DNA of 64,000 nt, from assembly GCF_009807095.1 (NCBI RefSeq), contig NZ_WUCC01000002.1, positions 248,001-312,000 on the forward strand. The letters are read 5' to 3'. The DNA is from Rathayibacter sp. VKM Ac-2754 (lineage in GTDB: Bacteria; Actinomycetota; Actinomycetes; Actinomycetales; Microbacteriaceae). Each line of letters opens with the position of its first letter. Position 1 is the stretch's first letter. Below the pieces are notes generated by a model that ran no database searches, was not told where the DNA came from, and saw only the letters and a list, made by a program, of their open reading frames with translations. This document shows positions 9,406 through 19,600 of the stretch, piece after piece. A program made the translations under genes and the position numbers.

Positions 9406-10779
9406 GTGTCGGAAGAGCGCTACGACCTCGTCGTGCTCGGTGGTGGCAGCGGCGGGTACGCGGCGGCCCTCCGTGCGACCCAGCTCGGCATGAGCGTCGC
9501 GATCGTCGAGCGGGACAAGCTGGGCGGCACCTGCCTGCACCGCGGCTGCGTCCCCACGAAGGCGCTCCTGCACGCGGCGGAGCTCGCCGACGGCGCCAAG
9601 GACGCGCAGAAGTACGGAGTCCTGGCCTCGTTCCAGGGCATCGACATCGCCGGAGTGACCCGGTACCGCGAGGGAGTCGTCGCGGGCAAGTACAAGGGGC
9701 TGCAGAGTCTCGTGTCCTCGCGCGGCATCACCGTCGTGAACGGCGAGGGACGCCTGACCGGACCGACCACGGTCTCGGTGGGCGAGCACGTGCTGCACGG
9801 CACCTCCGTCGTCCTCGCGACGGGATCGTCCTCGCGGACGCTGCCCGGCATCGAGATCGGCGGTCGCGTCGTCACCAGCGACCAGGCCCTCGAGCTCGAC
9901 CACGTCCCCGAGCGCGTCATCGTGCTGGGCGGCGGCGTCATCGGAGTCGAGTTCGCCAGCGTGTGGCGGTCCTTCGGCGCCGAGGTGACGATCGTCGAAG
10001 CCCTCCCCCACCTCGTGCCCAACGAGGACGAGAGCGCCAGCAAGCAGCTCGAGCGCGCGTTCCGCAAGCGCGGCATCGCCTTCACCCTCGGCTCCCGGGT
10101 CTCGTCCGTCTCGCAGAGCGAAGACTCGGTCACCGTCTCGCTCGAGTCCGGCGCGAGCCTCGAGGTCGACCTCCTGCTCGTCGCCGTCGGGCGCGGACCT
10201 GTCACCGCCGGCCTCGGCTTCGAGGAGGTCGGTGTCGCCCTCGATCGCGGCTACGTCGTCACCGACGAGCGCCTGCAGACCTCGGTCCCCGGTCTCTACG
10301 CGGTCGGCGACATCGTCCCCGGCCTCCAGCTCGCGCACCGCAGCTTCCAGCAGGGGATCTTCGTCGCCGAGGAGATCGCCGGGCTCGGCCCGCAGGTCGT
10401 CGCCGACGTCAATGTGCCGAAGGTGACCTACAGCGACCCCGAGGTCGCCTCCGTCGGACTCACCGAGGACCTTGCCGTGGCGGAGTACGGCGCCGACCGC
10501 GTCGCCAGCTACGACTACGGCCTCGGCGGCAACGCGCGGAGCACCATCATCGGCACCACCGGGTCGGTCAAGGTCGTCCGGCTCGTCGACGGACCGGTCG
10601 TGGGCGTGCACATGGTCGGCGCGCGGGTGGGCGAGCTGATCGGCGAGGCCCAGCTGATCGTGAACTGGGAAGCCCATCCCGAGGACGTGGCCCCTCTCGT
10701 GCACGCGCACCCCACCCAGAACGAGGCGCTCGGCGAGGCGCACCTCGCTCTGGCCGGGAAGCCGCTGCACGCCCTCTAG
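9406..10779 (+). CDS. lpdA: Dihydrolipoyl dehydrogenase (E3)
   Basis: FAD enzyme that reoxidises dihydrolipoamide for the pyruvate and 2-oxoglutarate dehydrogenase complexes, passing electrons to NAD. It has 457 residues. The N-terminal FAD motif is LGGGSGGYAA. The redox-active disulfide is Cys43 and Cys48 in GGTCLHRGCVPTK. A NAD-binding GGGVIGVEFAS and the C-terminal dimerisation domain with HAHPTQNEALGEA (the His/Glu catalytic pair) are present. The GTG at 9406 is chosen because GGGAG lies 8 nt upstream and the mature N-terminus SEERYDLVVLG begins there. sucB follows 78 nt later, but with its own promoter-like sequence. Confidence 0.96.
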   Translation: MSEERYDLVVLGGGSGGYAAALRATQLGMSVAIVERDKLGGTCLHRGCVPTKALLHAAELADGAKDAQKYGVLASFQGIDIAGVTRYREGVVAGKYKGLQSLVSSRGITVVNGEGRLTGPTTVSVGEHVLHGTSVVLATGSSSRTLPGIEIGGRVVTSDQALELDHVPERVIVLGGGVIGVEFASVWRSFGAEVTIVEALPHLVPNEDESASKQLERAFRKRGIAFTLGSRVSSVSQSEDSVTVSLESGASLEVDLLLVAVGRGPVTAGLGFEEVGVALDRGYVVTDERLQTSVPGLYAVGDIVPGLQLAHRSFQQGIFVAEEIAGLGPQVVADVNVPKVTYSDPEVASVGLTEDLAVAEYGADRVASYDYGLGGNARSTIIGTTGSVKVVRLVDGPVVGVHMVGARVGELIGEAQLIVNWEAHPEDVAPLVHAHPTQNEALGEAHLALAGKPLHAL

Positions 10780-10857
10780 AACCACCGAGAGCGGCGACCC
10801 GCTGCTCCCGGTTCAATACACTGAAGATCGAACAACGCGTCTTAAGGAGACAGGCTC

Positions 10858-12309
10858 ATGAGCGAATCCGTCAGCCTCCCGGCACTCGGAGAGAGTGTCA
10901 CTGAGGGAACGGTCACCCGCTGGCTGAAGAACGTCGGGGACCGCGTCGAGGTCGACGAGCCCCTGCTCGAGGTCTCGACGGACAAGGTCGACACCGAGAT
11001 CCCGTCGCCCATCGCCGGTGTCATCGAGGAGATCCTCGTCCAGGAGGACGAGACCGTCGAGGTCGGTGCGGAGCTGGTGCGCATCGGCGACGGTTCGGGT
11101 GCCGCCGCTGCGGCCGAGCCCGAGGCCCCCGCGGAGGAGGCCCCCGAGGTCGCCGCCGCCGAGGAGGAGCCGACCGACGTCGCGACCCCCTCGGTCGACG
11201 CCGACAGCGACGACGAGGCCCCCGCGCCCGCCGAGCCCGAGCCGGCTCCCGCCGCCGCGAAGCCCGCCCCCGAGGTCTCGGCCCCCGCGCCGTCCACCCC
11301 GGCTCCGACCCCCGCCGCGGCCACTCCCGCGGCCCCGGCAGCCTCGGCGCCGGCACCCGCCGCGACTCCCGAACCGACCGACTCGAACCCGGGCTACGTC
11401 ACGCCCCTCGTCCGCAAGCTGGCGAGCGAGCACGGCATCGACCTGACCACCCTCACCGGTACCGGTGTCGGCGGCCGCATCCGCAAGCAGGACGTCCTCG
11501 ACGCCGTCGAGGCCGCCAAGTCGGCTCCGGCGCCCGTGTCGGCCCCCGCCGCCGCTGCGGCCAAGGCCGCGCGCACGCCGCTCGAGACCTCGCCCCTGCG
11601 CGGGACCACCCAGCCGATGTCGCGTCTGCGCAAGGTCCTCGCCCAGCGCGCCGTCGAGTCGATGCAGTCGACCGCTCAGCTCACCTCGGTGGTCGAGGTC
11701 GACGTCACCGCCGTCGCCCGCTTCCGCGACTCCGTGAAGAAGACCTTCCAGGAGAAGACCGGCGCCAAGCTGTCCTTCCTCCCGTTCTTCGCTCTCGCCG
11801 CCGCCGAGGCGCTGAAGGCCTACCCGGTCATCAACTCGACTCTCGACGGCGACTCGATCGTCTACCCCGACCACGAGAACATCAGCATCGCGGTGGACAC
11901 CGAGCGCGGACTCCTCACCCCGGTGCTGAAGAACGCGGCCGACCTCTCGCTCGCGCAGATCGCCTCGACGATCGGCGACCTCGCCGAGCGCACCCGCAAC
12001 AACAAGCTGAAGCCCGACGAGCTCGCCGGCGGCACCTTCACGCTGACCAACACCGGCTCGCGCGGCGCGCTGTTCGACACCCCCGTGGTGTTCCTCCCGC
12101 AGACCGCGATCCTCGGGACCGGCATCGTCGCGAAGAAGCCGGCCGTCGTCCAGGTCGACGGTCAGGACGCCATCGCGATCCGCTCGACCGTCTACCTCGC
12201 GCTGTCGTACGACCACCGCACGGTCGACGGGGCCGACGCCGCTCGGTTCCTCGTCGCCATCAAGGAGCGCCTCGAGGAGGGCTCGTTCGAGAACGACCTC
12301 GGCATCTGA
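10858..12309 (+). CDS. sucB: Dihydrolipoamide acyltransferase (E2; SucB/SucB-DlaT type)
   Basis: Acyltransferase core of a 2-oxo acid dehydrogenase complex. In actinobacteria one E2 often serves the mixed pyruvate/2-oxoglutarate complex. It has 483 residues: a single lipoyl domain (about 1-78) with the lipoylated Lys43 in [12 protein letters not shown], an Ala/Pro/Glu-rich swinging linker (80-175), a peripheral-subunit-binding domain starting [16 protein letters not shown] (about 180-215), and the catalytic domain ending with the active-site DHRTVDG. The frame opens at ATG 10858 with an AAGGAG site 9 nt upstream. A TACACT hexamer at 10817-10822 suggests a separate promoter. Which acyl group it prefers is not decidable here. 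Confidence 0.95.
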   Translation: MSESVSLPALGESVTEGTVTRWLKNVGDRVEVDEPLLEVSTDKVDTEIPSPIAGVIEEILVQEDETVEVGAELVRIGDGSGAAAAAEPEAPAEEAPEVAAAEEEPTDVATPSVDADSDDEAPAPAEPEPAPAAAKPAPEVSAPAPSTPAPTPAAATPAAPAASAPAPAATPEPTDSNPGYVTPLVRKLASEHGIDLTTLTGTGVGGRIRKQDVLDAVEAAKSAPAPVSAPAAAAAKAARTPLETSPLRGTTQPMSRLRKVLAQRAVESMQSTAQLTSVVEVDVTAVARFRDSVKKTFQEKTGAKLSFLPFFALAAAEALKAYPVINSTLDGDSIVYPDHENISIAVDTERGLLTPVLKNAADLSLAQIASTIGDLAERTRNNKLKPDELAGGTFTLTNTGSRGALFDTPVVFLPQTAILGTGIVAKKPAVVQVDGQDAIAIRSTVYLALSYDHRTVDGADAARFLVAIKERLEEGSFENDLGI

Positions 12310-12321
12310 CCCGCCGACGTC

Positions 12322-12347
12322 GGTGACCTCCCCTAGGGAGGATCACC
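12322..12347. terminator. Hairpin between convergent sucB and the membrane pseudokinase gene
   Basis: GGTGACCTCCC and GGAGGATCACC flank CTAG, an imperfect inverted repeat. It overlaps the stop codon of the leftward gene, so it could serve both directions. No T-run follows. Confidence 0.4.
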
Positions 12348-13604
12348 GGAGAAGACGTCGCGGATGAGCCAGCCGGCCTCCGTCCTGATGATCAGGACGG
12401 AGGCCGCTGTCGTTCCCGCTGAGGACTCGAGGGACACGAGCGCCGAGCCGCCGTTCTCATCGGCCAGAACGGCGCGGATCTCGGATCCGTCGGGGATCAG
12501 TGCCTCCTCGGTCTCGTCATCGGCGCGCAGGGGTGAGTCGCCGGTCGTCAGTGCCGCGAGACACGGCGCGCCCGCTCCGATGCAGGCCGAGGCCGCCGAC
12601 ACCAGCTCCTCAGCTGCCGACTCCGGACTCGTTCCCGCGTCGGGAGGCGTCGCGATCGGCGACGGGACGGCGGAGGACGCGGTCACCGGGACCGGCGATG
12701 CGCGGTCGGTCGCAGGACCTGCGCTGACGGCGGAGGCGACGGCCGCTCCGAGGACGATCGCGACCCCGGCGGCGAGCGGCCCGCGGTGCGTCCTCGCGAC
12801 TCCGAGCAGGCGCTCCTGCCAGCCGTCGAGCGGATGGCTCCGCCGATGCCGCCCGGGTGACTCCGGCGTCGAGCTCGCAGCCTCCGCCGGAGCCGCCCGT
12901 CGGCGGTGGACGACCGCCGCAGCGCTCCGGGCGCGCCGGAGTACCGTGCCCGGCGCCCACGGCCGTCTCGGCACCGGCCCCGAGACGAGCGACTCCGCGG
13001 TGGCGGGCTCGGCCAGCAGGAGACTGCCGAGCGGTCGCGGAGGAGCGACCCGGTAGAGGAAGGCCTCGAGCGCCTCCAGCTCCGACCCGTGCTCCGGGAC
13101 CACGAGTCGATCGACGCAGGCCCCTGCGCAGCGCGCGAGGAGGCTCCGGAGGGCCTCGGCCGGCGTCTCCTTCGAGTCAGTGAGGTCGGCGACCAGCACG
13201 ACCGGTGCGCCGTCGCTGGTCAGGCCGATCGTGTCCGCTCCGACGACGAGATCGACACCGCTGCCGGCCGCCGCGCGGACCGCCTCGATGACCGGGCCGA
13301 GCACCGTGACGACGACGCCGGCCGACAGCGGCTCGTGCGAGGCGAGGATCCTGCCCAGAGTGGTGATCACGGGCGGCTCCATGAGCAGCACGAGCCCGCC
13401 GGGGACGACCCCGACGTCGACCAGGGACTCCCGGTGCTCGTGGCGGGGCAGTATCGCGAGCGGTCCGCGCAGCGCCTGCTCGGCGGCCTGCCTCGACCGG
13501 ACCAGCGCCGAGAACCGCCTGCCGTCGTCTCCGACGACGAGCGCCCCGCGCGGAGTGGATCCGACGATCTCGAGGTCGCCCAGCCGCTCGGTCTCGCGCG
13601 CCAC
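12333..13604 (-). CDS. Membrane protein with degenerate protein-kinase-like domain and extracellular domain
   Basis: I do not recognise a named family. The 423-residue product has three parts. Residues about 20-170 follow the layout of a Ser/Thr kinase: LPRHEHRESLVDVGVVPGG matches the HPHVVRVLDVG-type stretch, LVLLMEPP the hinge, and GVDLVVGADTIGLTSDGAP the catalytic loop. The HRD motif reads LVV and the DFG motif reads ADL, so catalysis looks impossible. One transmembrane helix lies at about 276-296. A Ser/Pro/Thr linker and a C-terminal domain (about 328-423) with Cys341 and Cys348 and an NTF2/SnoaL-like ending (TEAGWLIRDVF) should be outside the cell. I choose GTG 13604 because AGGTGG lies 7 nt upstream; ATG 13625 is the alternative. 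It is divergent from the DUF4191 gene. Confidence 0.7.
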   Translation of the reverse strand: MARETERLGDLEIVGSTPRGALVVGDDGRRFSALVRSRQAAEQALRGPLAILPRHEHRESLVDVGVVPGGLVLLMEPPVITTLGRILASHEPLSAGVVVTVLGPVIEAVRAAAGSGVDLVVGADTIGLTSDGAPVVLVADLTDSKETPAEALRSLLARCAGACVDRLVVPEHGSELEALEAFLYRVAPPRPLGSLLLAEPATAESLVSGPVPRRPWAPGTVLRRARSAAAVVHRRRAAPAEAASSTPESPGRHRRSHPLDGWQERLLGVARTHRGPLAAGVAIVLGAAVASAVSAGPATDRASPVPVTASSAVPSPIATPPDAGTSPESAAEELVSAASACIGAGAPCLAALTTGDSPLRADDETEEALIPDGSEIRAVLADENGGSALVSLESSAGTTAASVLIIRTEAGWLIRDVFSGDPP

Positions 13605-13755
13605 GGTCCGCCCACCTGATCCCATGCTCCGACACTGGACGGTCGGAGGGCCGGAGTACGACGGATCCGCCGGGTCCGTGGAAGGATCCGGCGCCGTCGC
13701 GCCTGGGGAGGACGTCCGATCCCGGCTATCGGTCCCCCACCGCGGGTCGGCTCGG

Positions 13756-13761
13756 TATCCT
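13756..13761 (+). promoter_or_regulatory. -10 element of the DUF4191 gene (leaderless)
   Basis: TATCCT with 7 nt to ATG 13769. Confidence 0.55.
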
Positions 13762-13768
13762 TGACCCC

Positions 13769-14479
13769 ATGGCACGCAGCACGGAACCGTCGACGAAGGC
13801 GGTCAAGGAACCCGGACGTCTCAAGCAGATGTGGCAGGTGTTCCAGATGACCCGCCGCTACGACAGCAGCGCGGTCTGGATCATCCTCCTCGCCGCCCTC
13901 CTGCCGGTTCTCGTCGGCGTGATCCTCGGGATCCTGCTCGGCGACGGCAACGGCTTCGTCATCGCCCTCTGGGTGCTCGTCGGCGTCATGGCCGGCCTCG
14001 TCGCCGGCCTCGCGGTGCTCTCGCGCCGGGCGGAGCGGGCCGCCTACGGACAGATCGCCGGTCAGCCCGGTGCCGTCGGCGCCGTCCTGCGCAGCGGACT
14101 CCGCGGCAGCTGGACCGGTGGCGAGATGCCCGTCGCCGTCAACGGCAAGACGCAGGACGCGGTCTACCGCGCCGTCGGCCGCGGGGGCGTCGTCCTCATC
14201 GCCGAGGGCCCCTCCGGTCGCACCAAGCGCATGCTCGACGACGAGCGCCGCAAGGTCACCCGCATCCTCCCCAACGTCCCCGTCACGTTCGTCCACGTCG
14301 GTCCCGACGCCGACGCGGTCCCGCTGCACCGCGTCCCGCGCACCCTTGCGAAGACCAAGAAGGTCCTGACCAAGGCCGAGGTGCTGGCCGTCAAGAACCG
14401 GCTCGCGTCCCTCAACACCTCTCTGCCGATCCCCAAGGGCGTCGACCCGTTCAAGGTCCGCCCCCAGCGCTCCCGCTGA
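13769..14479 (+). CDS. DUF4191 membrane protein
   Basis: A 236-residue protein with two adjacent transmembrane helices (about 34-55 and 60-82, the first in SSAVWIILLAALLPVLVGV) and a basic cytosolic remainder containing AVYRAVGRGGVVLIAEGPSG and DDERRKVTRILPNVPV. It matches the actinobacterial DUF4191 family, which usually sits near lipA/glnA as here. Its function is unknown. The ATG 13769 is set by the -10 element 7 nt upstream. A strong hairpin follows the stop. Confidence 0.88.
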   Translation: MARSTEPSTKAVKEPGRLKQMWQVFQMTRRYDSSAVWIILLAALLPVLVGVILGILLGDGNGFVIALWVLVGVMAGLVAGLAVLSRRAERAAYGQIAGQPGAVGAVLRSGLRGSWTGGEMPVAVNGKTQDAVYRAVGRGGVVLIAEGPSGRTKRMLDDERRKVTRILPNVPVTFVHVGPDADAVPLHRVPRTLAKTKKVLTKAEVLAVKNRLASLNTSLPIPKGVDPFKVRPQRSR

Positions 14480-14487
14480 CCACTGCC

Positions 14488-14531
14488 ACGACGACGAGCC
14501 CGCGCCCATGACGGCGCGGGCTCGTCGTCGT
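14488..14531. terminator. Bidirectional terminator between DUF4191 and RDD genes
   Basis: A perfect 18-bp inverted repeat (GAGCCCGCGC in its lower half) with an 8-nt loop CCATGACG, located between two convergent genes and only 9 nt and 6 nt from their stops. It likely ends both transcripts. Confidence 0.85.
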
Positions 14532-14537
14532 CGCGGG

Positions 14538-14960
14538 TCAGTAGCGGACGAGGACCGTGCCGGCGACCTTGTCGTGGAAGCCGCGCTGGTCCGAGTCCCA
14601 GACGAGCGCGGGAACGAGGACCGCGAGGAGCACCGAGCGCACCAGGGGGCGCCAGACGCCGACCCAGCCGCCACCGAGGCGGATGACCCGCATCCCCAGC
14701 AGACGGTGGCCGATGCTGCCCCCGATGGTCGGGATGAACACGGCCTGCAGCACGACGAAGAGGATCAGGCTCGCCCAGCGGTCGTAGTCGAAGAACGCCA
14801 GCGACAGCAGCGCGGACACCGCCAGATCGACGGCGAGGGCGGCGACGCGGCGCCCGACGCGGCCCACCGACATCCGCCCCGCTTCGGGCAGCCCGAGGCG
14901 CTCACCCGGCCACGAGCTGGGGCCGACATCTCCGAAGGTCCTGCGCGCGTCCGATGGCAT
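14538..14960 (-). CDS. RDD family membrane protein
   Basis: A 140-residue integral membrane protein. The family signatures are present: GRRVAALAVDLAVSALLS with the Arg and Asp residues, GGSIGHRLLGMRV in the middle, and a final helix before RGFHDKVAGTVLVRY. Three hydrophobic segments are visible. RDD proteins are poorly characterised; a few act as ion antiporters. The ATG 14960 has TAGGAT 6 nt upstream. It is divergent from glnA1. Confidence 0.88.
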   Translation of the reverse strand: MPSDARRTFGDVGPSSWPGERLGLPEAGRMSVGRVGRRVAALAVDLAVSALLSLAFFDYDRWASLILFVVLQAVFIPTIGGSIGHRLLGMRVIRLGGGWVGVWRPLVRSVLLAVLVPALVWDSDQRGFHDKVAGTVLVRY

Positions 14961-14966
14961 CCCCCG

Positions 14967-14972
14967 ATCCTA
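14967..14972 (-). promoter_or_regulatory. -10 element of the RDD gene (leaderless)
   Basis: TAGGAT on the minus strand with 6 nt to ATG 14960. Confidence 0.5.
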
Positions 14973-15131
14973 TCCTCGGCGTGTCGGAGCCGGTCGGGAG
15001 TCCGCCGCGAGGCGTCCCCGCGCGCTCCGTAACACGCCGGAAACAAACGGGACACGGGAGGGAAACCCCCTGTCACTACCCTGGGACGGCTGCGTCCCGC
15101 AGCAACCCGTTATGCCATTGGAGACCTTTGC

Positions 15132-16556
15132 ATGTTTAAAGATTCTTCCGAGGTGCTCAAGTTCATCAAGGACACGGATGTCAAGTTCCTCGACATCCGG
15201 TTCACCGATCTCCCCGGTGTCCAGCAGCACTTCAACATTCCCGCCTCGACCGTGGACGAGGAGTTCTTCTCCGTCGGCCAGCTGTTCGACGGGTCGTCGA
15301 TCCGCGGCTTCGCCAACATCCACGAGTCGGACATGCAGCTGATCCCCGATGTGACGACGGCCTACGTGGACCCGTTCCGCGTCGAGCGCACGCTCATCCT
15401 CGTCTTCGACATCTACAACCCGCGCAACGGCGAGATCTACTCGAAGGACCCGCGTCAGGTCGCCAAGAAGGCCGAGAAGTACCTCGCGTCGACCGGCATC
15501 GCCGACACCGCGTTCTTCGCCCCCGAGGCCGAGTTCTACATCTTCGACGACGTCCGCTACGAGGTCACCCAGAACGCCGCGTTCCACGTCGTCGACTCGG
15601 TCGAGGGCGCCTGGAACTCCGGCCGCGTCGAAGAGGGCGGCAACCTCGGCAACAAGACGCCCTACAAGGGCGGCTACTTCCCCGTCTCGCCGGTCGACAA
15701 GACCGCCGACCTCCGCGACGACATCTGCCTCAAGCTGATCGACGCCGGCCTCATCCTCGAGCGCTCGCACCACGAGGTGGGCACCGGCGGGCAGCAGGAG
15801 ATCAACTACCGCTTCGACACGATGGTCCACTCGGCGGACGACATCCTGAAGTTCAAGTACATCGTCAAGAACACAGCCGAGCAGTGGGGCAAGACCGCCA
15901 CGTTCATGCCCAAGCCCCTCTTCGGAGACAACGGCTCGGGCATGCACACCCACCAGTCGCTCTGGAACGACGGCAAGCCGCTGTTCTACGATGAGAACGG
16001 CTACGGCGGCCTCTCGGACATCGCCCGCTGGTACATCGGCGGCCTGCTCAAGCACGCCCCCGCCGTCCTCGCGTTCACGAACCCGACGGTCAACTCGTAC
16101 CACCGCCTGATCCCGGGCTTCGAGGCTCCGGTCAACCTGGTCTACTCGGCCGGCAACCGCTCCGCGTCGATCCGCATCCCGATCACGGGCACGAACCCCA
16201 AGGCCAAGCGCATCGAGTTCCGCGCCCCCGACGCCTCGGGCAACCCTTACCTCGCGTTCGCCGCGCAGCTCATGGCGGGTCTCGACGGCATCAAGAACCG
16301 CATCGAACCGCACGAGCCCGTCGACAAGGACCTGTACGAGCTGCCCCCGGAGGAGGCCAAGCTCATCCCGCAGGTCCCCGCGACGCTCGAGGAGGCCCTG
16401 GCCGCCCTCGAGGCCGACCACGAGTTCCTGCTGCAGGGCGGCGTGTTCACCCAGGAGCTCGTCGACACCTGGATCGACTACAAGCGCGAGAAGGAGATCA
16501 AGCCGCTGGCCCAGCGTCCGCACCCCTTCGAGTTCGAGCTGTACTACGGGGTCTGA
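15132..16556 (+). CDS. glnA: Glutamine synthetase type I (GlnA1)
   Basis: Dodecameric enzyme that joins ammonia to glutamate using ATP, the main ammonia assimilation step. It has 474 residues, typical for GSI-beta. The beta-grasp motif [14 protein letters not shown], the latch DGSSIRGF, the catalytic [13 protein letters not shown] and ATP-site [16 protein letters not shown] are intact. The adenylylation loop is [10 protein letters not shown] with Tyr402, so it can be modified by the GlnE encoded next door. It ends ELYYGV as regulated forms do. The ATG has GGAG 10 nt upstream and a leader of about 170 nt separates it from the divergent RDD gene. A terminator follows at once. Confidence 0.97.
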   Translation: MFKDSSEVLKFIKDTDVKFLDIRFTDLPGVQQHFNIPASTVDEEFFSVGQLFDGSSIRGFANIHESDMQLIPDVTTAYVDPFRVERTLILVFDIYNPRNGEIYSKDPRQVAKKAEKYLASTGIADTAFFAPEAEFYIFDDVRYEVTQNAAFHVVDSVEGAWNSGRVEEGGNLGNKTPYKGGYFPVSPVDKTADLRDDICLKLIDAGLILERSHHEVGTGGQQEINYRFDTMVHSADDILKFKYIVKNTAEQWGKTATFMPKPLFGDNGSGMHTHQSLWNDGKPLFYDENGYGGLSDIARWYIGGLLKHAPAVLAFTNPTVNSYHRLIPGFEAPVNLVYSAGNRSASIRIPITGTNPKAKRIEFRAPDASGNPYLAFAAQLMAGLDGIKNRIEPHEPVDKDLYELPPEEAKLIPQVPATLEEALAALEADHEFLLQGGVFTQELVDTWIDYKREKEIKPLAQRPHPFEFELYYGV

Positions 16557-16574
16557 TCCTCGAAGCACGACCAC

Positions 16575-16606
16575 GAGGGCCGCTCTTCTCCGGAAGGGCG
16601 GCCCTC
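16575..16606 (+). terminator. Terminator of glnA
   Basis: GAGGGCCGC and GCGGCCCTC form a 9-bp stem around a 14-nt loop, 18 nt after the glnA stop. glnE converges from the right. Confidence 0.7.
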
Positions 16607-16643
16607 CGTCGTTCCCGGGCACCGTGCGCTCGATGGCTCCCGG

Positions 16644-19600
16644 TCAGCGGTAGGAGGGGGCCTCGCCCTCGACCGGGCCGTAGAAGCGCCGCTCGAAGAC
16701 CGCGCGGGCGCGACGCGTGATGCCGAGGTAGTCGTCCTCGAGCTGCGTGGCCGAGCCGGCCGGGTACTCGAGCAGGCGGGCGACACCGTCGAGCTGCCGG
16801 CGGTCGGTCGGGAGGACGTCGCTCGTGCGGTTCGTCCACAGGGTCATCGCCGAGCGCACCCGGGAGGCGAACAGCCAGGCCGCGCGCAGGCGCTCCGCGT
16901 CCACAGGGGTCACCAGCTCCGCCTCCTCCGCCACGGCGAGGGCCGTGAGGGTCGACGTCGTCCGGAGGGCCGGCACCGAGCGGGCGTGCTGCAGCTGCAG
17001 GAGCTGCACGAGCCACTCCACGTCGCTCAGGGAGCCGCGGCCGAGCTTGAGGTGGCGGAGCGGGTCGGCACCCTGGGGCAGGCGCTCCTTCTCGACGCGC
17101 GCCTTGATCCGCTTGACCTCGCGCACGTCGCGGTCGGGGATCGCGACCGGGTAGCGGACCTCGTCGGCGAGGGCCTCGAAGTCGGCGATGAGCGTCGCGT
17201 CGCCTGCGACGCCCCTGGCCCGCAGGAGTGCCTGCGCCTCCCACGTCAGCGACCAGCGGGCGTAGTAGGCGCGGTACGAGTCGAGCGAGCGGACCAGCAG
17301 ACCGTTCTTGCCCTCGGGGCGGAGATCGGCATCGAGGTCGAGCGGGAGCCGGGAGTCCTCGGTGAGCCGCACCAGCTCGGCGACCAGGAACTGCGCGTAC
17401 AGCTGGGCGGCCCGGGGCTCCCCCGCCCCTGGCCGCTGGACGTACATGACGTCGGCGTCCGATCCGAAGCCGAGCTCCGCTCCCCCGTAGCGCCCCATCC
17501 CGATGACCGCGAACTCGGCGTCGGAGCCGGGTCGGGCGGTGCTCGACCGGCGGACGGCGGCGAGGACGCCGTTCAGCAGGGCCGAGATGATGTCGGTGAG
17601 GCTGCAGGCGATCTCCTCGATCGTGCTGAGCCCCAGCACGCCGCCCATGGCGGTCCGGAGGACCTCGCGGCGGCGCATCGCGCGGAGGACCGCCGCCACC
17701 GTCTCCGGAGTGTCGTGTCTCAGCAGGACGGCGCGCACCTCCTCCGCGAGGGCCGCGGCGCTGCGGGGTCGGAGGGCGTCGTCGTCCTCGAGCCAGGCCG
17801 CCGCCTCCGGGATGCGGTCGAGCAGCTCGCCGACGAAGCGCGAGCCCGCGAGCACCGTCGTCAGGCGCTTCGCCGCCCCGGAGGAGTCGCGCAGCATCCG
17901 CAGGAACCAGGGCGTTCCGCCGAGGGTGTCGCTGAGGCGCCGGAACGCGAGGAGGCCGTAGTCGGGGTCGGCGCCGTCGGCGAACCACTGCAGCATCACC
18001 GGGACCAGGTGCCGCTGGATGCTCGCGCGGCGCGACACTCCGGAGGTCATCGCCGCGATGTGGCCGAGCGCCCCCCGCGCGTCGGTGAACCCGATGGCCG
18101 CCAGACGCGCCTCCGCCTGCCCGGTCGAGAGCTCTGCTCCGCCGTCCGAGAGCGCGGCGACCGCCGACAGCAGCGGGCGGTAGAACAGCCGCTCGTGCAG
18201 GCCGCGCACGCGGTGCTTGATGCCGTTCCAGACGACGAGGAGCTCCTCGGCGCTCCGCGCGAGACCGCTCGAGCGCGCGAGGGTCCGCAGCTCGTGCTCG
18301 TCGCGGGGCATGAGGTGCGTGCGTCGCAGGCGCCGCAGCTGGAGGCGGTGCTCCAGCAGCCGGAGCGCGCGGTAGTCCTTCGCGAACTCGTCGGCCGCCG
18401 CCCGGCCGATGTAGCCCCGGTCGGCGAGGGCGCCGAGGGCGAGCAGCGTGCCCGGCATGTGGATGGCGTCGTCGGTCTGCCCGTGCACCAGCTGGAGCAG
18501 CTGCACCGTGAACTCGATGTCGCGCAGCCCGCCCGGCCCGAGCTTGATCTGGTAGTGGACGTCGTTCTGGGGGATGTTCTCGGTGACGCGCTCGCGCATC
18601 CGCTGGACCGACTCGACGAAGTTCTCGCGGGACGCGCTCGACCAGACCTTCGGTGCGACGGCCTCGACGTAGGCGCGGCCGAGCTCGGGGTCGCCGGCGA
18701 GCGGGCGGGCCTTCAGCAGGGCCTGGAACTCCCAGCTCTTCGCCCACCGGTCGTAGTAGGTGACGTGCGATTCGAGCGTGCGGACGAGGGCGCCCTGCTT
18801 GCCCTCGGGCCGGAGGTTGGGGTCGACCTCCCACAGCTCGGGCTCGAGGGCGAGAGCGGAGGTCCCTCGCATCAGGAGCACGGCCATGCGCGTCGCGATG
18901 TCGATCGCGCGCGCGTTCGACAGCTCGCGCTCGGGGTCGCCCTCGGCCACGAAGATGACGTCGACGTCGCTCACGTAGTTCAGCTCGGAGGCGCCGGCCT
19001 TCCCCATCCCGATGACGGCGAAGCGCGTCGCCTCGACCTCCTGGCGGGAGAACCTGCCTGGCCCGGATCCGTCGACGAGGTCGGTCCGGGCGACGGCGAG
19101 CGACGCCTCGAGCGCCGCGCCTGCGAGGTCGGCGAGCGTGCGGGCGACCCGGTCGATCGCGGCGACCGGATCGGCCTGGCTCAGGTCGTGCACGACGATG
19201 CGGGTCAGCAGGCGGCGGTAGCGGATGCGCAGGGCCGTCCAGCCCTCCTCCTCACGCAGTGTCGCGAATCCGTCGACCGCGCCGACCGAGTCCAGCAGCT
19301 CGCTCCGAAGCTCTGACCGGCCCGGCAGCGTGATGACGGGGTCGAGGAGGCCCGCGAGCTCAGCGGGGCGGCGGTGCAGGAAGTCGGCGAGGCCGGAGGA
19401 CGCGCCGAGGACCAGCAGCAGTCGCGTGAGGGCGTCGTCGTCGGCGAGGACGACGCTCATCTGCTCGCGGTGACTCCGGAGCAGGTCGATCAGAGCGCGC
19501 AGCGCCGCGTCGGGATCGGCGACCCCGGCGAACGCGGGATCGATCGAGTCGAGCGACCGGCCGGCGAGCTCCTCGGCCTCGGCGAGGCGCGCCCCGGTCT

